Both the position numbers and the translations under genes were made by a program. Below are positions 22,430 to 31,775 of a stretch of 64,000 bases of DNA, piece after piece (the first letter of the stretch is position 1; every line of letters begins with the position of its first letter). The notes under the pieces were generated by a model, which was given only the letters and a program-made list of their open reading frames with translations, searched no databases and was not told the origin of the DNA. This stretch comes from Adiantum capillus-veneris. Lineage: Eukaryota > Streptophyta > Polypodiopsida > Polypodiales > Pteridaceae. Location: positions 86,444,840 through 86,508,839 of the forward strand of contig CM043971.1 of the NCBI GenBank assembly GCA_014529385.2. Reading direction: 5' to 3'.

Positions 22430-22735
22430 TTGGGAACCAACTCTATAAGCGAGGAAAGGATAATCAACTTAGAATCTGTGCAAGTGAAAGCGAATACCTG
22501 GCTGATTCTAGAACATGCACATAGCGGAATAAGTGGAGGCCATTTTTCGAGCGATAAGACGGCAAAAATAGTCTTAACCGCAGGTATATGGTGGCCTACA
22601 TTGCACATGGATGCTGAAGTGTTTGTAAAGTGTTGTGACGCATGTCAGCGCACCAAGGTGCCGATAAAGAGAGATGAGATGCCCCTACGGCCAATGATGG
22701 GAGCAAGATCATTTGCAAAATAGGGCATTGATTTT
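22430..22735 (+). pseudogene. Element A second integrase HHCC module
   Basis: After a GNQLYKRGKDNQLRIC lead-in (one frameshift near 22470) comes LEHAHSGISGGHFSS, GIWWPTLHMDAEVFVKCCDACQ, a canonical H2C2 domain. It runs via RDEMPLRPMMGARSFAK, with a stop at 22721, into the catalytic core. Confidence 0.8.
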
Positions 22736-23575
22736 GTGGGACCTATCTCACCCCCTGCATATCGCACCCATACCCAATATATCATTGTGGCTACAGACTA
22801 TCTCACAAAATGGGTGGAAGCCAAGGCAATGCAAAAAGCATACGCACGGACCACTGCACAATTTTTGTATGAGAATGTTTTTGTAAAGTACGCGTTACCT
22901 ATAGAAATTGTCAGTGACCGTGGGACACATTTTCTTAATGAAGTCATTGAATATCTGCTAGAGGTATTCATGGTCGTACATAGGAGATCTTCTCCATACC
23001 ATCCATAGGCAAATGGACAAGCTGAGGCCACAAATAAAACACTATGCACGGTTCTCACTAAAATAGTGTCAGAATCAAGAACAGATTGGGATCAGCAGGT
23101 ACACTCAACACTATGGGCATACAGGGTAGCTTACAAAACATCAATAGGAACAACACCGTACAACATGGTGTTTGGCCAAAATGCTATACTACCCATAGAG
23201 TTTTTAATTCCAACTCTACGAGTAGTGAAAGGCTTAGAATGGACAGGGCATGAGCTCTCTTCAAGAATAGATGATCTTGAAAAGCTAGATGAACTCTGCT
23301 TGAGGGCCGTAGCTTCAGTCTATGCTAAAAAGAGAAGACAAAAAGAGTTTTTTGACAAGCATGTGCGCACTAAAGAGTTCAAAACAGGTGTATATGTACT
23401 TGCTTATACTTTAAAGCAACATGCCAAGAAGAGTAAAAAGCGAGGGATAGGACCCTTTGTGATTAGTGATCTATCACAAAGTGGAGCTGTCAAGCTTGCT
23501 ACATTAGCAGGTGAAGAAATGCCGAACTGGATTAGTGGTTGTCGACTGAAGAAATATCATCTCCCACTCACATAG
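22721..23575 (+). pseudogene. Element A integrase core and C-terminus
   Basis: Would insert the cDNA. Catalytic Asp in GIDFVGPISPP (about 22727), Asp in EIVSDRGTHF (about 22915), Glu in GQAEATNKT (about 23023) just after a stop at 23007 (SPYHP-stop-ANGQ). The C-terminal part (23066-23575) includes WAYRVAYKTSIGTTPYNMVF and ends GPFVISDLSQSGAVKLATL...ISGCRLKKYHLPLT. No chromodomain follows. Confidence 0.88.
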
Positions 23576-23744
23576 GAGATGCTCCAACAAATTCATCAAG
23601 GAAAACAACGAATGAAGGAAAAAACAGAGACTACAAGAAGAAGCTCAAGCAAAAGCACAAGAACACATTGCAAAAAGAAGACTTCTGTGACAACAACAAT
23701 AAAGTGGAACACCATTGTGAATCAATGCCATTCGACTAACGAAG

Positions 23745-24149
23745 TTGGACGAAGACACAGTGGAGCCAATAATTGCTGTCAAAGTGGGTAGCAATCAAGT
23801 TGAATCGATGGCATTTCTTGATTCCAAAGCTCAAGAAAATTTAATCTCTTACGGATTATACCAACAGCTCAAATCCATAGGTCGACTTCATCCTACTCCT
23901 CAAGTGTTGGAAAGTAGTACATCACACCCGTTGGAAACATTGGGATGGACTATATTGAATGTACAAGTACATGAATATATTTACCGCATCTTGACATGCT
24001 CAACAAGTCTATGTGACCCACATGACCAAAAAGTGACCCGAAGCGGCACTAAACTTCAGAAACGGCATCAGACACACAAAGCGTCAAATTGCTCTCGTGG
24101 CCAAATCGCATGTCCGTTTGCCACCAAACTTCACGAGCGGCTTTCCTAG
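23745..24149 (+). pseudogene. Retropepsin-like domain downstream of integrase (element A)
   Basis: The frame begins VEPIIAVKVGSNQVESMAFL then DSKAQENLISYGLYQQL, followed by SSTSHPLETLGWTILNVQVHEYIYRI. This is the strand-DSGA-helix-strand pattern of retroviral-type aspartic proteases, with the catalytic-loop Gly replaced by Lys. It is distinct in sequence from the gag-linked protease at about 9180 and lies on the wrong side of integrase. Active-site loss suggests decay or a binding-only fold. The region just upstream (23579-23744) is lysine-rich and may be its linker. Confidence 0.55.
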
Positions 24150-25545
24150 ACCATCAAAAACCAATTCCTATGGTGGTAGACCACCACAAATCATCGAAGA
24201 TATGTAAATGCAACCACGAGTGCTTCTAGAGAGACAAATTGCCAAATGAAGCTCCGGTGAAGCCAAAGTCGACAAAAACCATACGGCAAGGATCCCCCGG
24301 GGATCGGGAAGCTATGGAGACCAACATCAAGAAATTTCATCGCCAAAAAGCACTCTAAAAGTCATAAAACGGCTCGGAGGCTGTGAAGTCCACACACGGA
24401 GTTATTCTCTATCCATTTGACTTTTTTGTTGAAATTAGGCTTAAAAGGGACTCAGGGGGACCAAGGGCAGGCACTAGGAGCACAATCCATGAAAAAATCA
24501 TCAGGAGACATCCTACGCGTAGGATGTCTCAAGGGCATTTCTGGGCACAAACTCCAACATTTTTCATCATACACATGCTCTGAATGACCTTTACATGCTA
24601 TCCACCAAGTCTCATCACAATTGGGCCAAAATTGACCGCATATGCATGAAAAAATGCAAAGTTAGGGCATAGAGGCAATAATGGGCCATAGACCTACCAA
24701 ATCTTGTCCAAATCGCATGAAACTTGCACAACACATTCACCACACATCAACAACCAATCTGTGTGGTCAAAAGCAAAAATTGGTGAAGTAGACATCCTAC
24801 GCGTAGGATGTCTATTTGACTTTTTTGGCCTGCAGAGGATGTTTGTTTATTCCAGATCCAATCATCTCATCATCAAGAGCTCATGTGTCAATTTTGAATC
24901 CATTCTAATCATTTTTGACCCCCAACACCTTCAAGATACACTTTTGGAGCCCAAAAACACCACACAGGCTCTAACAAGCATCAATCCTTGTCCAAATCCA
25001 AATCCAAGCACATAGCCATGTTCTAGAGGCCAAGGACTAACCACAGAACAAATCTCATGTCATTTTGATGAAAAAGACATCCTACGTGTAGGATGTCTCC
25101 AGCATAATTTGGGCCTTCTGTGCAAAGACTGAAATCATGGGAGCCAATACCATGGTGCAAAGAGCCCATATACCAATTTCCAACCCATTTGGACATCAAT
25201 TGCTACCTGTTCTGGACTTTCTACCCAATTTGTGACCTAAAGCCTGAATCAACCCAAAAATCCACTTTTTGATATCCAAATCCATATCCAAGCACATAGC
25301 CATGTTCCATGAGCCATGCACTACCAGCATGTCAAGCATCAACTAATTCTGATGAAAAAGACATCCTACGCGTGGGATGTCTAAATGAAAAATTTTGGCC
25401 ATAATTGCACAATGAGCACATTCACAGCTTCACAAGTTCCTTTTAAGCTTTATTTTCAATTTTCAAGTCATTTGGATAGTTAAAACTCAGTTTCTCAGCA
25501 TATGGAAAAAATGCTAACTTCAGACTACTGAGTGCAACAGGATGT
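24150..25545 (+). repeat. Repeat array between pol and the 3' ORF of element A
   Basis: About 1.4 kb without coding. Four palindromes sit at 24506, 24790, 25075 and 25359, i.e. every 284, 285 and 284 bp. Between them the sequence is strongly diverged, but phrases such as 'CCAAATCCAAGCACATAGCC' recur, so this is an old tandem array with a unit of about 285 bp in which the palindrome is the best-conserved part. Confidence 0.8.
24506..25382. repeat. Four regularly spaced 24-bp palindromes
   Basis: 24506-24529 and 24790-24813 are perfect inverted repeats (AGACATCCTACG plus its reverse complement, centre ACGCGT). 25075-25098 and 25359-25382 have one change each. GATGAAAAAGACATCC precedes the last two, as in the leader copies. 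Confidence 0.92.
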
Positions 25546-26382
25546 ATGGCAGCCGCCGCGAAGTCACCGACAAAGAAGAAAAGAATGACCATCAAGGATT
25601 ACCTAGAAGAAGTGGAACCCTTAGTCATACCAGAAGGAACACTAAAGCCCACCAGCACATGGATCCAAGAAGATTTATTAGAGTCCAACGACCTAAAGAT
25701 CTACCAAGGAGTATTCAAAGACATTGAAGGTAATGTGATCGAGTTACCAATGCTGCCACGAGAACTCAATGAGTTCGTAAGAAGCAAGATGGCCGGGTAC
25801 TTGGAGAAGATTGATCTCCACAACTACTTTGAAGCAGTACCGGCAGGGATGGACATAAAGAGAGTCTGGGAGTTTGTGACAAACATCAAAGAAGATGGAG
25901 TGGCCAAAGTAGCAGATCTACAAGACAGGCCAGAAACAGAAATAATCATCACTGAGCAGGTTGTAGCAGATGCACTAGACCTCTCCAACAAGGGGGATAG
26001 TGTAACTAAAAGAAGGGATGAGGTCAAGGTGTACAATGAGAAGAAAGGAAACTACACCTTTGAAGATATTGAAAACCCAAGAGTGGCAATCATGAGCCAG
26101 TTGTACAACCAATACTTCCATATGTGCACAAAGCGGCCACAAAAGTACAGAATGCCGCCAGGTGCAATTGCCACGACATTCACTTGGGCAATGAAAAAGG
26201 GCACCCAAAAGATAATCAATTATGCAACGTATATACATGACAACCTAGTAAATATGGGTAACAAGAAGCCAACATATATTTTGCCAGGAGAACTAATCAC
26301 TAAGGTGATTTATGGGGCACTGCACGCAAAAGGAAGATGGTCTAACCCCACATCTCAGAACGACTGGCTGAGGCTAAAATAA
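25546..26382 (+). pseudogene. Element A extra 3' ORF, N-terminal segment (278 codons)
   Basis: Starts MAAAAKSPTKKKRMTIKDYL and is open to a TAA at 26380. It is a soluble globular-looking protein with a basic N-terminus, acidic helices and an aromatic-rich block (QLYNQYFHMCTKRPQKYRMP). No transmembrane segment or signal peptide, so not an obvious envelope. It faintly resembles the plant-transposon/'plant mobile domain' type of protein often seen with Athila-like elements, but I do not claim homology. Coding continues in the same frame after the stop (DKEDEPQRAPRVATRLKRRL). Confidence 0.6.
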
Positions 26383-26998
26383 GACAAAGAGGACGAGCCA
26401 CAAAGAGCACCAAGGGTTGCCACAAGACTAAAAAGACGGCTAGAGCCGGTCCTAGAAGAGCAACCCAAGCAGAAGAAGGGGAAGAAGGAGTTTGTCCAAG
26501 TGCCAGTGAAAGAAACAAAGTCACAAAAAGCGGCAAGATTAGAGAGGCTGATGGAGAGCTTTAGAGCAGAGAGAGCCCTTAAAGGTGATTTAAGTGAACT
26601 CTGGAAGCCTTATCTAGAAGCTATGTCATGATCATCCCAAAGAGTTCAAAGGGACAAATTCGAGGATTATATGAAGAATTTTGAGATTCTTGATGCCGCA
26701 TCAGAGAATATACCGCATGTACCTTTCACAGAGGAGGAAGTGGAGCAAATACGGCAGAAACTGCTAGATGAGCAAGAGAGCCAAGAGAGAGAAAGAAAAA
26801 CAAAGGCAGACAGAGATCTAAAGAAAAAGACTACATCTCTACCGGCCAGCCCATAGCCCTCACCACCGCCCTCACCACCTCCTAACAACCCTCCACAAGA
26901 AGATAAAGAGGCTGAAGAAAAATCAGAAGAACGAGAAGAGGCTAAGAAAGAGCAAAGCCAGGAGCCCAAGCCAAAGGAAGAAGCTAAGCCTTGAAGTG
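26383..26998 (+). pseudogene. Element A extra 3' ORF, charged and proline-rich middle
   Basis: Same frame as the N-terminal segment. Lys/Arg/Glu-rich linker, stop at 26629, then an FTEEEVEQIRQKLLDEQ segment, stop at 26854, a PSPPPSPPPNNPP run and an acidic tail ending at a stop at 26995. Coding-like composition continues across all three stops, so this is one decayed reading frame rather than separate genes. Confidence 0.5.
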
Positions 26999-28982
26999 AG
27001 CACAAGAGTCGGATGATTCGTATCACACATTTTTGGACCTGCTAGCTGCAGGGTACACAAAAGAAGAGGTTGCCACAATCGCATTCGACTTGGCAAGAAC
27101 AGGGCCTAAAGAACAAATGCAAGGCATCCGGTTAATAGAACTAAAAGAAATGGCCACAGATACAATGGACTTGCACCCGCCCTCCAATGATTGGGATGTG
27201 GTGATGATGAAGCTAACCAGGTTGAGAGTGCAGTCCATGGCTTCAGAAAGTGAGATGGAAGCTCTCAAGGCCACTGAAGTGAAGATTAAGATGGAAGTAG
27301 ACTCTCTACAAGGAAAAATCCAAAGGCAAAAAGAGAGAGAAGCGGAGCTAGAGGCCAGCCTAGCAAGGGCATTGAAAAGATGCCAGGCAATGGAGGAAGA
27401 AAATCAAGCAGCAACAAAAAGAATGCAAGGAGTTGAAGAGGAATGTCAGCAGCTCAGCAAATCACTGATAGATGCCGAGAGGGAAAGAGATAACCTGACC
27501 CTACAGCTGGCGGAAGAGTCTAAAGAAGTTGAAGCTATGAGAAACGCCAAAGAAAAGGCGGAAATAGATCAAGAATCCAGCCAGGATGAGGTCCTTGATC
27601 TCAAGGACCAGCTCAAAGTGAAAGATCAGACCATCCAGAGGCTGCGAGCATCCCCTGTCAGAGTCCGAGCTACTAGCTCGACTCACATCATTACAGAGAG
27701 TCAACTTTATGAAGAACAAATGCAAGAACTTCAAAAGGAGCTGACTCTAGAGAAAAAGCAAAGATTGATGATGGCAAAAGGGTCTATTGTCATGCAAACA
27801 AGAATGGAAGAAGACCAAAAATCCCTACAAGAGGAAGTAGAAAGTATAAAAAGAAAGCTCGAGGAGGCGGAGAGGACAAACGCCGAATTAAATGACCTCC
27901 TCGTGAATATGGGCGAAGAAGCTGAATCCGGAAAACAAAAACTCCTAAAGAAGATTGAGGAGCTGAAAGGACAGCAAGAAGGAGAGGAAGAGGGCACAGG
28001 GCCAGCGGCCAATGAAGGCATTGATTTAGAGAATGTGGCAGATCCGGTGGACACACGTATACAAGAGGAAATCCTAGAAGGATCCTCTCAAGATCCACAT
28101 GATCTAACACAGGAAGAGGAAGAAAAGTTGCGTAAATCAATAGAGGTGGAGATCAGAGAGACAACAAAGGAAGCCTTGGAGGGGGAGCAAAGGGTTTTCA
28201 AGTTTATGACCATCCAGAAGATTGACGCCAGCAACCTCAGGCGCGAATGGCTTCAACCCTCTCTCCCATATCCATTGCTAAAATATGAAGCAGCCACCAT
28301 CAATAAGCGGATAAGAGAAGAGACGACCGTACCACTTTACAACGCAGATACCTCCCAACCAGAAGGGGTCAGTCTAATTGTTGACTCTCAACCAAAATGG
28401 AGGAAGTCCTGGCTCACAAAGTACCCACAATACCTAATCCACTTGGTAGAGGCACCGAAAAACATCAGAGACAACCTCAGGTTTTTTCCTCTACCAAGGA
28501 TCAGGACGTGGAAAGCCCAGGAGATCTTACAAAGGAGCCAATCCACTTGGCTTAATTACCCTAAGCTGTCGGGCTTGAAGGCAGGTGAGAGAATAAGTGT
28601 CCAATACATGGTGAAAACCCTAATGGGTGCCACCAAATTGTTCATTGGCTCACCTGACCTTACATGCATCATGATGAAGAAAATCTGCAAAACACTTTTG
28701 GAAGTATTTGAGACTTTCAAGCCAGGCCAGGTGACAGACAATATCTTTTTCTTCCAAGATACTTACAGATGCGCTTATGATCTGTCTGGTCAGCCTTCCA
28801 AGGAGGTGATACATGTGCTGTATCAAAGGATAATGTTTCTACCATCCTATCACCTCGAGGCCTTTGAAGAAGCGTTCTACACAGGCTTCTTCACAATAAA
28901 CACAGATATTTTTGGCCCAACAATGATGAACCTACATGCAAGATACGAATTACTAATCAAGATGCGTGAAACAATACGATGA
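26999..28982 (+). pseudogene. Element A extra 3' ORF, coiled-coil and C-terminal domain
   Basis: The frame shifts near 26999 (SDDSYHTFLDLLAAGYTKEE); the internal Met at 27033 opens 649 codons. Counted from that Met, residues 70-310 are a long heptad-rich Glu/Lys/Leu/Gln coiled coil, followed by an acidic Gly/Glu stretch. Residues about 385-649 form a globular domain with many Trp, Tyr and Pro (REWLQPSLPYPLLKYEA, KWRKSWLTKYPQYLI, FGPTMMNLHARYELLIKMR). It ends at 28982, 38 bp before the polypurine tract, so it belongs to element A. No recognised family. Confidence 0.65.
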
Positions 28983-29020
28983 AGAAGCGGATCAGTGGCC
29001 ATGTCGGGGACGACATGAGC

Positions 29021-29034
29021 AAGGAGGGGGGGAG
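29021..29034 (+). other. Polypurine tract of element A
   Basis: AAGGAGGGGGGGAG directly adjoins the TGTTAC of the 3' LTR. Its position right after the extra ORF shows that the ORF lies inside the element. Confidence 0.85.
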
Positions 29035-29580
29035 TGTTACAAGCTGGACACACCCCATGGAGACTAACTACTCAGAGGATTATCATTTTTTGTAATTATT
29101 CATTTATTGAGGAAACCTGATTTTTCACCTTGTAAATATTGGGACTTACAGAAGTTTCCAGATTGTATCCAAGTTTTGATAGATAGATGGAGTAGTTGGT
29201 TGATTTTGGAACTTTAGGGTTTGAGAATTGTAAGGTATATATACCACTTTTTGACCTTAATGAAAAACCTTTTGTCATTTTTTAAAAACAAGTTTTGAAG
29301 TCTGTGAGTGAGAGTACTGTGAACGAGAGAGAGTGTGAGCTTCATCTTGATGCTACGTGTGCACCGGTGGTCAGAATCAAGTGCAAAGAAGTGCAGTGTG
29401 TTGCCCTCGACGAGAGCTACACGCCGATAACTACATTGCGCGCGTACGGTTCGGTTTTGCGATCTCATTCTACGAGATTCATATGGTGAATGCATGGATA
29501 TGATGCAATGCAAAATCGGACATTATATGTTAGGTGAGTTCTCGCTGTGCTGACGTCCGTCGCGGCGTATCCGTCCAACA
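29035..29580 (+). repeat. 3' LTR of element A, shortened and internally rearranged (546 bp)
   Basis: Ends TGTTACAAGC...GTCCAACA. It matches the 5' LTR up to about 29485 and from 29522. In between, 29486-29521 is the reverse complement of 5' LTR positions 3055-3090, and about 366 bp (3091-3456) is missing. Confidence 0.9.
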
Positions 29581-29585
29581 ACTCA
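29581..29585. other. Target-site duplication, right copy (ACTCA) of element A
   Basis: Exact match to 2565-2569, immediately outside the CA of the 3' LTR. Confidence 0.9.
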
Positions 29586-30560
29586 TAAGGTGCCATCTTC
29601 AAGCTTCACCATTTCCTGAGGACTTTATCCTTGGCATTGCTTGCAAGAAATTTCTTCATAATAGAAATTCTCAAGGCCTTTGATGTCTTTAGAGATTCTC
29701 CTTGGGCCCATAGGCTTGCCCACCATTGAAGGACTAAGTTTTGGAAATGCATGGAGACATTTCAGAGCTTTGAAGATTTTGAGAAATCTTCATCTTCAAA
29801 AATCTGTGTCAAATTCTTGGTTAAAAAAGCCAACACTTTATCATTTTCTCTAAAGGTTCCATCATAGGTAAGGAAAGTGATGTGCTTTCCTTATTCCTTG
29901 AACTTTTTAAGGTTCCATGCCACATAGCTCCTTCAATTGCGTCTTCTCTTTGCTCTCTTGTGTGGAGAGTGAGTGCTATCCTTTCTGGAAGATGATGACA
30001 ATGAAGAGGAAGAAGAAAAATAATGAGAGGATGGTTAACTCTTTCTCCACTTCCTCCTTCTCGTGTTTTTTTCTCCTTTATTGGAGTTGTTAATGGAGGG
30101 AGTGCCTGACTACTTTATCTTCTTCTTGGGAGGGTTGGGTGACCACCTTGCCTGTCGTCTTCTTGGATCCACATCACTTTCAGAGGTGATGGGGGTGTCA
30201 CTTTCATATCTTGATCTCCCTTGAAATTTCTTCACACATGATTTCTTCTTGAACAATTTTCCTTGGAGGTCCGTCAAGTATTTCTTCCTTATTACCCAAA
30301 GAGATTCCTCTTTTGGAGGTCTCACAAGGAGGCCTCGCATGAGCTCTCTCTTCTTGGGTGCTTGAAGAAACTTGAAGAGCTTGTATTTGGCTTTGAATTT
30401 TTTCTTGCAAAGTAGGGTTTCCCATTGTTTCTTGAAGATTGCCAACAAAATGGTTGACTACTCTTTGATCCTCATCCGTGGTTACACCATGTGCTAGATC
30501 CAAGTTGTCAATACTAATTATATTATCTTGATTATGTTGAGCTATGATTAGATTTTCTTG
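29581..30560 (-). pseudogene. Element G: Ty3-type gag, upstream part
   Basis: Minus-strand reading from about 30560 gives a charged N-terminal region (LDLAHGVTTDEDQRVVNHFV, 30204-30503) and basic stretches (30110-30448). A capsid segment follows: KHITFLTYDGTFRENDKV, then after stops SMHFQNLVLQWWASLWAQGE and FLASNAKDKVL, the core of Retrotrans_gag. It is interrupted at 29581 by element A and continues at 2569. Several stops (e.g. within FKE-stop-GKH) and frameshifts. No LTR or pol of G is visible. Confidence 0.65.
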
Positions 30561-30779
30561 TATGTGTATGCTAGATCTTTCCTTGGCACTTCTAAAACCT
30601 TGGTTACTACTCCCATAAATCTTGAAAAATAAGCATTCAAGTATCTACACCCGTGGTTTAGAATATTTTTAATTGAAAAGAGTAGGAGAGTGGGTTTAAT
30701 AGTGCTTATCTGGCACATATTCCTATCAAGCTTGCTAATAGCTCAATAATGGGCAAACCATAGTAGGCAAGTTAGAAAA

Positions 30780-31397
30780 GTTAGAAAAGACACTATTATT
30801 AAGAACATAATTTTTGATGGTGTCCCTTGTACCCTGTAAACAAGCATGCCAATTATCTTTACAAGTTGAAATGCAAGCCGGATGGTGAGATTGATAGCTA
30901 TAAGGCTCAACTTGTTGCAAAGGGTTATGCACAACAAAAAGGCATAGATTATGAAGAGACTTTTTCTCCCACTTTTTGTACGACTACTGTGCAGTTTCAA
31001 TGTGCATCGGTAGCTCATTTTGGTTGGGATGTACATTAGTCAGACATTGTTACTACTTTCTTGAATGGTGACATATTTGAGGAAGTTTATGGAACGTAGT
31101 CTCGCGATTTTTTCAAGAAAGGACAAGAGGATAAAGTGTGCAAATGCAAGAAAGCTTTGTATGGGTTGAAGAAATATCCTCATGCTTGGTATGGGAAGAC
31201 TGACACTCATTTGATCAAAAGAGGCTTTTGTAATAGTCCAATAGAGAGCACATTAAATGTAAATCGTGAGGGTGATGTACTTCTCATTGTGGTTCTCTAT
31301 GTGGATGATTTGTTGATCATTGGACCAAATGAGAGACATATTTCTGAATTTAAGACTGGTTTGAATGCTACTTTCAAGATGAAATATTTGGCGCTAT
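30780..31397 (+). pseudogene. Copia reverse transcriptase, first part (element F)
   Basis: Visible copia RT motifs: YKLKCKPDGEIDSYKAQLVAKGY, KGIDYEETFSPT, FLNGDIFEEVYGT, CKKALYGLKKYPHAWYGK and LYVDDLLIIGPNE (YVDD near 31300). Stops at 31037 and 31097. The frame is cut within the MKYL segment by the LTR of element E. Confidence 0.85.
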
Positions 31398-31775
31398 CGT
31401 CAGGGGCTCCAGCCCTAAAAATATTTCAAGAGAATAATAACAGTACAGCGATAGGGAACTGCAACTAACTGCATACCTAAGAGAAGATAATGTAGATAGA
31501 ATCAATGAAGAACACCATGGATAGACAGAAGAACATAACTCTCTTGCTCATTCTTGCATAACACACATGGATTACAAGTATCAGGGCATAGTTGAACTAC
31601 TAAAAGACCCTTTAACTGCCCAACTGTTAGTCCACTGAACCAAGAAGTGTCCTTTTCCCTTCCTATGACAACTCATTAACTTGTTACAAAGCAATGGTGT
31701 GGATACACCCTTAGAGCCCAAAGTTACAACCTTAGTTACTATTTTACAAGTAATTATTGAACTGTTCCTGAGGCA
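31398..31775 (-). repeat. 3' LTR of element E
   Basis: Aligns with 35195-35573: GGGGCTCCAG, GAATAATAACAGTAC, GGGAACTGCA and ACAAGTAATTATTGAACTGTT are shared. The terminal TG appears mutated to CG (31398-31399). Confidence 0.7.

Larger units (their letters stand above)
2570..29580 (+). mobile_element. Element A: giant Ty3/gypsy retrotransposon, complete but decayed, carrying nested element B
   Basis: Bounded by TG...CA LTRs and the ACTCA duplication. It spans 27.0 kb, of which 9.98 kb is the nested element B, leaving about 17 kb of its own sequence, much longer than a typical 5-12 kb gypsy element. Order: LTR, PBS, leader with palindromic repeats, gag-protease, charged linker, [B], RT, RNase H, two HHCC modules, integrase, retropepsin-like domain, palindrome repeat array, extra 3' ORF, polypurine tract, LTR. 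It has a single RNase H, no chromodomain and a 3' ORF. This fits an Athila-like position in the non-chromovirus branch best, but that is inference. A second copy is at 56649-64000. Confidence 0.9.

Noticed and set aside
24506-25382. CRISPR-like array (short palindromic repeats with regular spacing)
   Set aside because: The spacing is 284-285 bp, the spacers are related to one another, and the array lies inside a plant retrotransposon. It is a tandem repeat, not CRISPR.
26667-28140. Several open frames antisense to the 3' ORF of element A
   Set aside because: Ser/Leu/Phe-rich mirror frames of a Glu/Lys-rich coiled coil; typical antisense artefacts.
25546-28982. Host gene captured between elements
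   Set aside because: It sits inside the LTR pair of A, ends next to the polypurine tract, and the ACTCA duplication encloses it. It is part of the element as mobilised, though an ancient capture remains possible.
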